Shown: positions 26,317 to 34,913, counted from the first letter of the stretch. The stretch: 64,000 nt of DNA from an uncultured Bacteroidaceae bacterium (GCA_944321635.1 CALULY010000013.1:1-64000), one strand, 5' to 3'. Made by a program: numbers and translations. Notes: a model not told the origin generated them from the sequence alone.

Positions 26317-27717
26317 TCAATCGTAAGTGAATGTGTTAAGCCCGGTCAACGGGAAACCATAGACATTGCACGTGCGGAACTGCAACAACACAAAACCATA
26401 GAGCCCCGCCGCCCGGGCCTGCTCGCCGGGGACACCGACCTTGAGAGTGCGGCTATCGACCCACTCGGTCCGGGGCTGGGGCTGCACGCCGGCAGTCTCA
26501 TCGACACGCAGCATGAGGCCGTCGCTCCCGGTGTACATATCCTCCGTGAAGCGGATGGTGAACGCCACAGTGTCGCCATCCAACTCCAGCTTGCTACCAG
26601 GAGTCGGGATGACCTCGGCTATGCGCGGCTTGATGCCTTCGTATTCATCCACCACCGTCCCGAAATCGGCCGCAGCCTCATCCATGTCACGGCAAATGGC
26701 TGGGACGAAATCCCCGAAAACCTTGCCCGGCTCCGCCCTGCGCAAGCTGTCAAGCAACTCCCACGAGCGGCGCATCCACACGAAGCCCGACTGCATCTCA
26801 CTGCCTACCTGCATCTCGGCCGTCTGCCCCAGTCCGGGATGGTCGGCATAGTAGCAGGCCGTGCACAGCCTCGTGAGCACCTCGCTCGGGATGCTCACCG
26901 TCCCGACGCCCGTCCTTGCGAATGTCAGCATCGAGTAACAATAGAATGTCTCCATGGTCTTGGCATCAAACAGCCCAGCATATTCCTCCAGCAGCGGCTC
27001 CGTGAAACAGTGCAGCACCTCATGCGTCGCCACGCTGGCCGCACCGGGAGAGAAGACCGGAGCGTCCATAGTCCCGTGCATCGACGCGACCACCACGCCC
27101 CTCCTCCTGGCAGGAGCATCGTTGCGCGCGCCATAGTTGCTCGCCCCGTTGCAAGGCGAAAGGAAAACATTCATTTGCGGGAACTCCGCGCCAAAGAACT
27201 TCTCGTACCAATCAACGTCCATCTGCGACTCGACAAGCGGCATGAACGCCTCGACCACCTTGTCGTAGAACGGCTTGTGCCGGGTGAAGAACTCACCGAA
27301 GCGGCTCTCGCGGTAGAAACTGTCAAGCAACTCGACATAGTTGCCGCACGACTCCGCCGTCCAACGCTTGTCGCAAGCCACAACGTCGTCAGGAGTGCAG
27401 CCCTCGACGAAGCCTATCCCGTCGCCCGTCCTGCAAACAAACGTCGCCACGGCCGGGATGGCATCATAGCCGATCATCTGCGTCCGACGCAGCTCCTTGC
27501 AATAGCCGATCAGCGGATGCCGCCTGAAGTCGGCAAAACTCGCGTCGATGTCATTTGCATAGTCGCGGATGGAGCACGTGTTGTACTCATCCGCACCGGC
27601 CAGCCTCCAGACGACGCTCGACAACTCATTGACCTCATCGACCGTCACATTCACCACCTGCGCCCTGGCGCACGACACCACGATGACGACGGCGGCAAGT
27701 GTTAGCAATCTCTTCAT
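26317..27717 (-). CDS. DUF4932-type secreted protein, putative zinc metalloprotease
   Basis: 466 aa. The N-terminal signal region 'LTLAAVVIVVSCARAQ' may be read as a lipobox (VVSC, Cys16) or as a signal peptidase I site after ARA. Residues 20-330 match the DUF4932 layout, with 'ATHEVLHCFTEPLLEEY' containing HEVLH at 232-236, a classical HExxH zinc motif, and Glu residues shortly after. A C-terminal Ig-like domain (about 375-466, 'FTIRFTEDMYTGSDG') resembles bacterial Big_5. Twelve or so Cys are present in the first half. Activity is inferred from the motif alone. It is transcribed from its own promoter. Confidence 0.8.
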   Translation of the reverse strand: MKRLLTLAAVVIVVSCARAQVVNVTVDEVNELSSVVWRLAGADEYNTCSIRDYANDIDASFADFRRHPLIGYCKELRRTQMIGYDAIPAVATFVCRTGDGIGFVEGCTPDDVVACDKRWTAESCGNYVELLDSFYRESRFGEFFTRHKPFYDKVVEAFMPLVESQMDVDWYEKFFGAEFPQMNVFLSPCNGASNYGARNDAPARRRGVVVASMHGTMDAPVFSPGAASVATHEVLHCFTEPLLEEYAGLFDAKTMETFYCYSMLTFARTGVGTVSIPSEVLTRLCTACYYADHPGLGQTAEMQVGSEMQSGFVWMRRSWELLDSLRRAEPGKVFGDFVPAICRDMDEAAADFGTVVDEYEGIKPRIAEVIPTPGSKLELDGDTVAFTIRFTEDMYTGSDGLMLRVDETAGVQPQPRTEWVDSRTLKVGVPGEQARAAGLYGFVLLQFRTCNVYGFPLTGLNTFTYD

Positions 27718-27820
27718 AATACCAGGATTTAAACGTCAGACATATCCCCGTGCCCGCGCATCCACCAATGCGGCGGGCAGGCGAGGCGCACATTTCCAGT
27801 ATCGACCCGCCCGGATTGCA

Positions 27821-27850
27821 CAAAGTTAACTTTCACAGGCACAGATGCAA
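27821..27850 (-). promoter_or_regulatory. Promoter of the DUF4932 gene
   Basis: Minus strand TTG (27850-27848), 19-bp spacer, TAACTTTG (27828-27821): a consensus Bacteroidota promoter with a leader of about 97 nt. The stretch 27851-28018 shows no gene. Confidence 0.75.
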
Positions 27851-28018
27851 GCAATCATCACTTTTTCCCATTGATGGATAAGAATGCCCACGCCCGTCCC
27901 CGCGCTGACGGGCATTGTCGTCCCTGAATGCATCGGATGTAACAGAGGCGCAAAATGCCGCGTCACTACATCTGCGTGCAGCTGTCAGAGATGACAGGCC
28001 TGGAGGCAAAAGCGACAG

Positions 28019-28265
28019 TGTCAGGCATAAAATCCCCCGTCCGCCAGGAAAACTTCCATCAGGTCAGGCATAAAGTTCCAAAGGGTCGGACATAAAGTAA
28101 AAACAAAAGTTCTGTTTATATATTCAGAACTTTTGTTTATATAAACAGAACTTTTGAATATATAAACAAAACTTCTGAATATACTTTATGTCAGGAGGCA
28201 ATGAACTTTATGCCAGGAGACAATGGACTTTATGCCCGACCTGATGGAAGTTTTCCCGGCGGGCA
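28019..28265. repeat. Mirror-symmetric 21/22-bp dyad element, copy 1
   Basis: Inner dyads CAAAAGTTCTG, CAGAACTTTTG, CAGAACTTTTG and CAAAACTTCTG have centres at 28109, 28130, 28151 and 28172 (21 bp). Outer CATAAAGT or GGAAAACTTCC units on the left centre at 28032, 28053, 28075 and 28097; ACTTTATG or AAGTTTTCC units on the right centre at 28184, 28206, 28228 and 28250 (22 bp). The step between inner and outer series is 12 bp on both sides. Everything mirrors about 28140.5, where GTTTATATAAAC is a perfect 12-bp palindrome. Confidence 0.95.
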
Positions 28266-28352
28266 GTTGAGGTTCAGGATAGGATTCACAAGGTTGATGC
28301 TTCGCGCCGGCGCGGCGGATGCCGTGCGTCCCCATGCGGGATGCCGCCCGTC

Positions 28353-28955
28353 TCACTGCAAGCTCACGTCGTGCACATCGACGAGTTTGTTGACTATGGC
28401 ATAGATGGTGAGGCCTGCGGGCGAATGTATCTGGAGTTTCCTGGAGATGTTGCGCCTGTGGGTGACGACGGTGTGGATTGAGATGAAGAGCTTGTCGGCT
28501 ATCTCCTTGTTGGTCATCCCCTTGACGATGCAGGTGACAATCTCCCTCTCGCGCTGGCTGAGGCTGTCCTGCCCGGGTTGCGCCTCGTCTTTGCCGCCGT
28601 CAGTCAGGGCGGTGAGCTTTGAGATGATGGACTCCATGTCCTCTGTGATGGAGATCTCGGCATCATAGTCCTTGAGCAAGTCGGGTGCTATCACCGAGTA
28701 GAGGAGGGCGACAAACTTGGTGTCGGGGCATTCGGCCTTGTGCCTTGCCACGTCAAACCAGCCCTCGAAGATGGGATTGACGACCACTATGTCGGGAGTG
28801 TGCAGCGAGAGGTAGTTGGACAAGCCCTCCGCCGAGTCGATCTCGACGGTGTGGATGCCGTTGCCGGGCACATGTTTTATCACGTGCGTCACACCGCTGC
28901 GGACGATTGCAGAGGTGTCAACGACGGCTATGTGCGTGCAATTGTCATCTTTCAT
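28353..28955 (-). CDS. LuxR-type regulator with degenerate receiver domain
   Basis: 200 aa. Residues 1-115 have a receiver-like fold, but the acidic pair reads 'VVDTS' and the phosphoacceptor position in 'PDIVVVNPIFEG' is Asn60 instead of Asp; the usual conserved Lys is also not evident. Residues 132-195 are a complete LuxR/NarL HTH ('LSQREREIVTCIVKGMTNKE', then 'TVVTHRRNISRKL'). It should therefore bind DNA without phosphorylation or use another signal. Its start lies 11 bases inside the upstream hemerythrin gene, so the two are cotranscribed and probably work together, the hemerythrin protein perhaps being the sensor or the target. Confidence 0.9.
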   Translation of the reverse strand: MKDDNCTHIAVVDTSAIVRSGVTHVIKHVPGNGIHTVEIDSAEGLSNYLSLHTPDIVVVNPIFEGWFDVARHKAECPDTKFVALLYSVIAPDLLKDYDAEISITEDMESIISKLTALTDGGKDEAQPGQDSLSQREREIVTCIVKGMTNKEIADKLFISIHTVVTHRRNISRKLQIHSPAGLTIYAIVNKLVDVHDVSLQ

Positions 28956-29652
28956 CGCAAACCTCCTTTTCGAGTCCCGCGATGGCGGGGATGAAGAGGT
29001 AGTCCTCTATCTTGGTGTGCAGTGCCAGGTCGGCCTCGCAGTTGTATATGTCGTAGAGCACGTCGTTCATCAGCTCCGCGTCGCGGCTTTGCGGGTAGTA
29101 CTTGATTATGATGTTCTTCAGCTCGGTCAGTTTGAGTTCGGCGCGGTCGTGGTGCTTGGCGAACACGCCTATGCTGAAGTCCTTGTCACGCACGCCGTCC
29201 CCGGAGAGCAATGATGCGACGTAGGTGAACACGTGCCTGTCCTCGTAGTCCATGTGGTCGCGGACTTCGCGCACATACTCGTCGTAGTACTTGATGACGG
29301 CCGCCGACAACGCCTCGTCGTCTTGCCCGGCAAGGGCGCGGACGAGCTTTTGCCGCATAGCTGGCAGTTTGAAGCCGAGGAAGTAGTCATGCGCCCGGCG
29401 GAGGTAGTCCATCAGGGCTTGGACCGATATGCTCGCGTCCAACTCGATGCTGTCCCTCTCCTCAGCGATGAAATTGACCACGGTCAGGAACGTCGGGCAA
29501 TCGATGCCGTTGCGTGAACACACCTCGCCTATGGTCGCGTCGCCAAACCCGAGGGGCAGCCCGAAGCGGCTCATCACCGTGAGCAACGAGTAGTTGTCAC
29601 CGATGAGCGCGCTCATCTTGTCGCCAGGCGAGTATCTGTGCTGGTTTTTCAT
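28945..29652 (-). CDS. ScdA/YtfE-like hemerythrin-domain protein
   Basis: 235 aa from ATG 29652 (MKNQHRYSPGDKMS). Residues 12-70 resemble the ScdA N-terminal domain ('MSALIGDNYSLLTVMSRFGL'). Residues 80-230 form a four-helix hemerythrin domain with the likely di-iron ligands His in 'RRAHDYFLG', His/Glu in 'VRDHMDYEDRHVF', His in 'FAKHHDRAE' and His-x3-Glu in 'LHTKIED'. Relatives repair iron-sulfur clusters or respond to nitric oxide and oxygen. It has a consensus promoter 12 bp upstream of the start (near-leaderless) and overlaps the LuxR-type gene by 11 bases. Frames further upstream are not needed. Confidence 0.9.
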   Translation of the reverse strand: MKNQHRYSPGDKMSALIGDNYSLLTVMSRFGLPLGFGDATIGEVCSRNGIDCPTFLTVVNFIAEERDSIELDASISVQALMDYLRRAHDYFLGFKLPAMRQKLVRALAGQDDEALSAAVIKYYDEYVREVRDHMDYEDRHVFTYVASLLSGDGVRDKDFSIGVFAKHHDRAELKLTELKNIIIKYYPQSRDAELMNDVLYDIYNCEADLALHTKIEDYLFIPAIAGLEKEVCDER

Positions 29653-29670
29653 GCTTGATGTTGTTTCGCG

Positions 29671-29702
29671 CAAAGGTAGCAATGTGTCAAACCTCTGTGC
29701 AA
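29671..29702 (-). promoter_or_regulatory. Promoter of the hemerythrin-LuxR operon
   Basis: Minus strand TTG (29702-29700), 21-bp spacer, TACCTTTG (29678-29671). The start site would be about 12 nt before the ATG. Confidence 0.75.
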
Positions 29703-29779
29703 TAGCAACAAGTAGGTATTTTGCCGTCGGCAAAATCAAGAAAGCACGCCGCCCAAAGGTCAAATGGTAGCAAAAAACA

Positions 29780-29787
29780 TATCTTTG
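29780..29787 (+). promoter_or_regulatory. -7 box before the Sua5/YrdC gene
   Basis: TATCTTTG matches TAnnTTTG, 19 bp before the ATG at 29807. It lies back to back with the hemerythrin promoter. Confidence 0.55.
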
Positions 29788-29806
29788 CAAGCACCAGACA
29801 ATTGCA

Positions 29807-30403
29807 ATGGACAACGAAGAATTGACAAGACTGAGGAGACTCTACAAAGCGGACATCGACGAGGCCTGCCGTGTGATGAACGATGGAGGGGTGATACTCT
29901 ACCCCACCGACACCATCTGGGGCATCGGCTGCGACGCTACCAACGAGGAGGCGGTGCGCAAGGTCTACGACATCAAGCAGCGTGAGGACAGCAAAGCCCT
30001 CATCGTGCTCGTGGACAGCACTGCCAAAGTCAACGCCCATGTCGATGCCATGCCGGACGTGGCATGGGACTTGATCGAGATGGCGACCGCCCCGATGACC
30101 ATCATCTACGACCACGGGCGCGGCCTGGCTCCCAACTTGCTGGCGGAGGACGGCAGCGTGGGCATCAGGGTGACGGGCGAAGCGTTCTCCCACGACCTGT
30201 GTTTCCGCTTCAAGCGTCCCATAGTCTCGACATCGGCAAACATCAGCGGGCATCCATCGCCCGCCAATTTCGGGGAGATAGACGAGGAGATCAAGGCCAA
30301 AGTTGACTACATCGTCAAGTACCGGCAGGAGGACACGGGCAAATCCAAGCCGTCAAACATCATCAAACTCGGCGCAGGGGGCGAAGTCAGGATAATCAGA
30401 TGA
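29807..30403 (+). CDS. L-threonylcarbamoyladenylate synthase (Sua5/YciO/YrdC family)
   Basis: 198 aa. Makes threonylcarbamoyl-AMP for t6A37 modification of ANN-reading tRNAs. The YrdC domain covers the whole chain: 'GGVILYPTDTIWGIGCDATN' at about 26-45, 'KQREDSKALIVLV' and 'RPIVSTSANISG'. No C-terminal Sua5 domain is present, so it is the short TsaC-like form. Members of the YciO subgroup have a different activity, so the enzyme assignment is likely but not certain. The stop overlaps the next start (ATGA), coupling it to the WcaJ-like gene. Confidence 0.9.
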   Translation: MDNEELTRLRRLYKADIDEACRVMNDGGVILYPTDTIWGIGCDATNEEAVRKVYDIKQREDSKALIVLVDSTAKVNAHVDAMPDVAWDLIEMATAPMTIIYDHGRGLAPNLLAEDGSVGIRVTGEAFSHDLCFRFKRPIVSTSANISGHPSPANFGEIDEEIKAKVDYIVKYRQEDTGKSKPSNIIKLGAGGEVRIIR

Positions 30404-31827
30404 CGTGCAGGATGAGATCTGACGAGGCGAGGCAGCGCACGAAGTATGTCGTTTCGGACTTCGTGGCGGCCAACGTGGCCTGGTTGATTGTCAACCTTGC
30501 CCGCTACCACGCCTTAGGCCGTCACTCCTTTGACACGCTCGGGTCCTATCTGGCAAGCGGCGAGGTGGTGCTGGGGCAGGTGCTGGTCCCGTTGTTTTGG
30601 CTCATCACCTATTATTATGCAGGCTACTACAACCAGACTGCGCTCAAGTCCCGCCTGGTGGTACTCAAATCGACAATCGCCTCGGTGTTCTATGGCTCGG
30701 TGATTATCTTCTTCGCTGTCGTCATCAATGACCTGCCGAGGCACTACCTGAGCTACTACAAGCTCGCGGCTATCCTGGTGGTAGTCCAATTCACATTGAC
30801 CTATCTGCCCCGTGCAGTCACCACCTCCATACAGGCCGGCAAGCTGCATGACCGCCGCAAAGGCTACGCGACAATCATACTTGGCTGTGGCAGCAATGCG
30901 AGCAGGGTCCAAGAGGGACTTGACTCGATGAGGATTTCCATGGGATTTGACATACGGGGGTTCATCGACATGGGCGATTGCGTGCCAGCGGTGGACGGCG
31001 GACGCATCTTGGGACGGCAACAGGACTTGGCGCGGATCATCGAGTCACTCGGCATCGACAGGCTGATCCTCGCACCAGAGAGGCTGGGTGCGGCGGACAT
31101 AGCGTCCTACCTGAGCCATGTCTACAAGTACAACCTGCCGACAAGCCTTGCAGCAGACAACGAATATGTCGTGACGCATAACATCAAAATGAGCACGATA
31201 TACGCCTATCCGCTCGTTGACATCAACAAGGACAACATGCCCGATGGGCAGAAAAACATAAAACAGTCGCTCGACTTCATCGCCTCGGCGGTGACGTTGC
31301 TGCTGTTGTCCCCGTTGTTCGCATTCCTTGCCGTGAGGGTCAGACTGGATTCGCACGGTCCAATCTTCTACAAGCAGGAGAGGCTCGGGAAGAACGGCCG
31401 CCCGTTCACGATCTATAAGTTCAGGACAATGTACACCGGCTCCGAACACGACGGTCCGCGCCTCACCGCCAACGACGACGGACGCATAACACCATTCGGA
31501 AAGACCATGCGCAAGTACAGGCTGGACGAGCTGCCCCAGTTCTGGAATGTCCTGAAGGGGGACATGTCAATCGTCGGTCCAAGGCCAGAGAGACGCTACT
31601 TCGCCGAGCAAATCATGGCGGCCGCCCCCTATTACTGCCAGGTCTACACGGTCAAGCCCGGGATTACCTCGTGGGGAATGGTCAAGTACGGCTATGCCAA
31701 CGACCTGGGACAAATGGTCGAGAGGTTGCAGTTTGACATCATCTACCTCGACAACCGCAGCCTTCTGGTAGACATGAAAATCTTGATTTATACGGTAAAA
31801 ACTATCATAACAGGGAAAGGTATCTGA
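30400..31827 (+). CDS. Undecaprenyl-phosphate sugar phosphotransferase (WcaJ/WbaP type)
   Basis: 475 aa. Transfers a sugar-1-phosphate to undecaprenyl phosphate, the first step of a capsule or exopolysaccharide. Residues 15-125 hold four TM helices, residues 140-255 a Rossmann-like CoA-binding-type domain ('ATIILGCGSNASRVQEGLD'), a fifth TM lies at about 290-312, and the C-terminal catalytic domain has 'GPIFYKQERLGKNGRPFTIY', 'KFRTMY' and 'RLDELPQFWNVLKGDMSIVG', the signature of bacterial sugar transferases. No glycosyltransferase operon follows, so it serves a pathway encoded elsewhere. It is four bases overlapped with the YrdC gene and three bases from the ClC gene. Confidence 0.93.
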   Translation: MTCRMRSDEARQRTKYVVSDFVAANVAWLIVNLARYHALGRHSFDTLGSYLASGEVVLGQVLVPLFWLITYYYAGYYNQTALKSRLVVLKSTIASVFYGSVIIFFAVVINDLPRHYLSYYKLAAILVVVQFTLTYLPRAVTTSIQAGKLHDRRKGYATIILGCGSNASRVQEGLDSMRISMGFDIRGFIDMGDCVPAVDGGRILGRQQDLARIIESLGIDRLILAPERLGAADIASYLSHVYKYNLPTSLAADNEYVVTHNIKMSTIYAYPLVDINKDNMPDGQKNIKQSLDFIASAVTLLLLSPLFAFLAVRVRLDSHGPIFYKQERLGKNGRPFTIYKFRTMYTGSEHDGPRLTANDDGRITPFGKTMRKYRLDELPQFWNVLKGDMSIVGPRPERRYFAEQIMAAAPYYCQVYTVKPGITSWGMVKYGYANDLGQMVERLQFDIIYLDNRSLLVDMKILIYTVKTIITGKGI

Positions 31828-31830
31828 CCG

Positions 31831-33624
31831 ATGTTGAAACAAAAATTCCAGAACGCCTACCACGACCTGCTGCGGTGGAGGGAGAACCACATCAGCGAGC
31901 GGAGCTTCATCCTGATTTTGAGCTTCCTTGTCGGCATATTCACCGCATTTGCGGGGCTGTTGCTCAAGTGGCTGATACATCTCATACAGTGGCTTTTGAC
32001 CAACCACTTCGCAAGCGACGAGGCGAATGTCCTCTACCTGCTCTATCCGGTAATAGGCATTTTCCTGACGGGTCTCTTTGTCCGCAAGGTTGTCAAGGAT
32101 GACATCAGCCACGGAGTCACCAAGATCCTTTATGCAATATCCATGCGAAAGAGCCGCATCAAACCGCACAACACCTGGTCATCCGTTGCGGCGAGCAGCA
32201 TAACAATAGGCTTCGGCGGCTCCGTCGGGGCGGAAGCTCCCATCGTGCTCACCGGGTCGGCGATAGGGTCAAACCTCGGCAGCTTCTTCAAGATGGAACA
32301 CAAGACGCTGATGCTCCTTGTGGGTTGCGGCGCGGCGGGGGCGATAGCCGGCATATTCAAAGCACCTATCGCCGGGCTGGTCTTCACGCTTGAGGTGCTG
32401 ATGATAGACCTCACGATGGCATCGTTGCTGCCCCTGATGATTTCATGCGTGACGGCGGCAGCCATCACCTATATGTTCACGGGCATTGAGGCGATGTTCA
32501 ACTTCCACCAGGACTACCAATTCGAGTTTGCCCGCGTGCCTTTCGTCATCCTGCTTGGGATAGTCTGCGGGCTTGTGTCGCTCTATTTCACCCGTGCGAT
32601 GAACTTTTGCGAGAACATCTTCAGACGCTACAAGAACCCATACACGAAGTTGCTCATCGGGGGTGCGACGCTCAGCGTGCTGATATTCCTTTTCCCGCCC
32701 CTCTACGGCGAGGGCTATGACACCATCAACCTGCTGCTTGACGGCAAAGGCTATGGCGACTGGAGCATGACGATGAACAATTCGCTGTTCTACGGCCATC
32801 CCGACACGTTCATCCTCTACTTGGTCTTGATCATGTTGATGAAGGTTTTCGCCTCCAGCGCTACTAACGGCGGCGGGGGATGCGGTGGAATATTCGCTCC
32901 CAGCCTGTTCCTCGGATGCCTGACAGGCTTTGTCTTTTCCAACGTCATCAACCATTTCGGGTGGACGACCTTTTTGCCGGAGAAGAATTTCGCCTTGTTC
33001 GGCATGGCAGGGTTGATGTCCGGCATCATGCACGCGCCGCTTACCGGCATATTCCTCATAGCGGAACTGACTGGAGGCTACGAGATGTTCTTCCCCTTGA
33101 TGGTGGTCTCCGTGAGTGCCTACCTGACGATAATGCTCTTTGAACCGCACAGCATCTATGCCATGCGCCTTGCCAAAAAAGGCGAGCTGCTGACCCACAA
33201 CAAAGACCAGTCGGTGCTGCGCCTGTTGTCAACAGCGTCGGTCATCGAGACAGACTTTGACGAAGTGCGGCCGGACATGGATCTGGGCGATGTCGTCAAG
33301 ACAATCTCCAAGTCGCGCCGCAACCTTTTCCCGGTGGTCAATGCCAATGGCGAACTGGAGGGCATAGTCTTGCTCGACGACATCAGGAACATCATGTTCC
33401 GCCCGGAGCTGTACCATCGGTTCCGTGTGAGCAAATTCATGACATCCCCGCCGGCAAGGCTCAGCACCAATCAGACCATGGAGGAGGTGATGAAAGTGTT
33501 TGATGACACAAAGGCGTGGAATCTGCCCGTGATTGACGAGAACGGCAAGTACAAAGGTTTTGTGTCGAAGTCAAAGATATTCAACTCCTACCGCGACATC
33601 CTCGTAAAATTCTCATCAGAGTGA
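31831..33624 (+). CDS. ClC-family chloride channel/antiporter with CBS pair
   Basis: 597 aa. Residues 25-430 form the ClC membrane domain. The gating glutamate is kept (Glu135 in 'GGSVGAEAPIVLTG'), as is the second pore motif 'GGCGGIFAPSLFLG' (near 350). Residues 450-590 contain two CBS domains ('VVNANGELEGIVLLDDI' and 'NLPVIDENGKYKGFVSKSK') that may bind nucleotides and regulate transport. Whether it is a channel or a H+/Cl- or fluoride exchanger cannot be settled here. It starts three bases after the WcaJ-like gene and ends 10 bp before fmt, so all four or five genes are likely one transcript. Confidence 0.94.
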   Translation: MLKQKFQNAYHDLLRWRENHISERSFILILSFLVGIFTAFAGLLLKWLIHLIQWLLTNHFASDEANVLYLLYPVIGIFLTGLFVRKVVKDDISHGVTKILYAISMRKSRIKPHNTWSSVAASSITIGFGGSVGAEAPIVLTGSAIGSNLGSFFKMEHKTLMLLVGCGAAGAIAGIFKAPIAGLVFTLEVLMIDLTMASLLPLMISCVTAAAITYMFTGIEAMFNFHQDYQFEFARVPFVILLGIVCGLVSLYFTRAMNFCENIFRRYKNPYTKLLIGGATLSVLIFLFPPLYGEGYDTINLLLDGKGYGDWSMTMNNSLFYGHPDTFILYLVLIMLMKVFASSATNGGGGCGGIFAPSLFLGCLTGFVFSNVINHFGWTTFLPEKNFALFGMAGLMSGIMHAPLTGIFLIAELTGGYEMFFPLMVVSVSAYLTIMLFEPHSIYAMRLAKKGELLTHNKDQSVLRLLSTASVIETDFDEVRPDMDLGDVVKTISKSRRNLFPVVNANGELEGIVLLDDIRNIMFRPELYHRFRVSKFMTSPPARLSTNQTMEEVMKVFDDTKAWNLPVIDENGKYKGFVSKSKIFNSYRDILVKFSSE

Positions 33625-33634
33625 ACAATATAAT

Positions 33635-34603
33635 ATGGATAAGAAAGACTTGAAAATAGTGTTCATGGGGACACCCGAGTTTGCAGCCACAAGTCTCCGC
33701 GCCCTCGTCGAGGGAGGCTACGACATCGTTGGCGTAGTGACGATGCCCGACAAACCTGCCGGCAGGGGACACAAGTTGCAAGCGTCGCCGGTCAAACAAT
33801 ATGCCTTGGAGCAAGGGCTGCCAGTCATGCAGCCCGAGAAGTTGAAAGACCCCGCCTTTGTCTCAGCACTCCGCTCGCTCAAAGCCGACTTGCAGATAGT
33901 CGTGGCGTTCCGAATGTTGCCAGAGGTCGTCTGGTCGATGCCTCCGCGAGGCACATTCAACTTGCACGCGTCGTTGTTGCCGCAGTACCGTGGCGCAGCA
34001 CCAATCAACTGGGCAATCATAAACGGCGAGACCCGGACAGGCATAACAACATTCTTCCTCAAGCATGAAATCGACACGGGTGAAATCATCGACCAGGTGG
34101 AAACGCCCATCCTCGACACCGACAACTTTGAGACAGTCTATGACCGCCTCGCCGAGCTCGGCGCGCGTCTCGTGACCAAGACGGTCGATGCCATCATCGA
34201 CGGCACGGTCAAGACAGTGCCGCAAGACGAGATTGCCCCCGGGACCGAGCTGCTGCCCGCGCCCAAAATCTTCAAGGAGACCTGCCGCATCGACTGGACG
34301 ATGCCTGCCAAGAGGATACACGACCTGGTGCGCGGCCTCTCTCCGTCGCCTGCCGCATGGACGGAGCTGCACGAGGAGGGCAAAGACCCGGTGCAAGTCA
34401 AGGTGGCACAGACGACGTTTGAACTTTCGGAGCACGGCCTGCCCTGCGGGACGATAGTGACCGACAACAAACATCATCTCAAGGTCGCCGCCGCTGACGG
34501 CTATGTCGAGCTGCTCACCATCCAATTCCCCGGCAAAAAACGCATGAAGGCAGAGGAAGTCCTGTGCGGGCACAAATTTGACAGCCAGGCACGCTTTGTC
34601 TGA
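33635..34603 (+). CDS. fmt: Methionyl-tRNA formyltransferase
   Basis: 322 aa, family length. Formylates initiator Met-tRNA using 10-formyl-tetrahydrofolate. N-terminal 'KIVFMGTPEFAATSLRALVE', the catalytic region 'FNLHASLLPQYRGAAPINWA' with Asn-His and a later Asp in 'HEIDTGEII', and the C-terminal OB-like domain from about 210 ('IDWTMPAKRIHDLVRGLSP') are all in place. def, its usual partner, is not adjacent. The gene closes the plus-strand block that begins at 29807, followed by a repeat array and then deaD. Confidence 0.98.
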   Translation: MDKKDLKIVFMGTPEFAATSLRALVEGGYDIVGVVTMPDKPAGRGHKLQASPVKQYALEQGLPVMQPEKLKDPAFVSALRSLKADLQIVVAFRMLPEVVWSMPPRGTFNLHASLLPQYRGAAPINWAIINGETRTGITTFFLKHEIDTGEIIDQVETPILDTDNFETVYDRLAELGARLVTKTVDAIIDGTVKTVPQDEIAPGTELLPAPKIFKETCRIDWTMPAKRIHDLVRGLSPSPAAWTELHEEGKDPVQVKVAQTTFELSEHGLPCGTIVTDNKHHLKVAAADGYVELLTIQFPGKKRMKAEEVLCGHKFDSQARFV

Positions 34604-34644
34604 CGCCAGGCGGGGCGTTGGCGCTCCTGCTAAACCTTCCCAAT

Positions 34645-34750
34645 AAAAAGGTCAGACCCTATCCCCAAAAAGGTCAGACCTTTCCTGCAAAATCATGCAA
34701 TGTCTTTGCCGATAACATACGATGTCTTTCGCCGGAACACGGGATGCTAT
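34645..34750. repeat. 22-bp dyad array with two palindrome sequences in one register
   Basis: GGTC-A-GACC occurs at 34650-34658 and 34672-34680 (centres 34654, 34676), followed by TCATGCAATG, ACATACGATG and ACACGGGATG (starts 34693, 34715, 34737; centres 34698, 34720, 34742). All five centres are exactly 22 bp apart even though the sequence changes after the second. The remaining 34751-34913 shows nothing recognisable. Confidence 0.9.
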
Positions 34751-34913
34751 TGACGTTGGCACATTGCCTGGCAGCAACCGCGCCGCACCACCTCTTTGCC
34801 GTGCACGCATCCCGGCCGCCGCACAGACGGAGCTGAGGCGTTTGAGGACGGTCGCAAGCAGCCGAAAAAGGAGGTTATTAGTCGGAATGTCAGGAAGTTT
34901 TGCCTGAATGTTA

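Noticed and set aside
28019-28265. CRISPR array
   Set aside because: Units are 21-22 bp with no unique spacers of 30 bp or more, and the array is mirror-symmetric; no cas gene is nearby.
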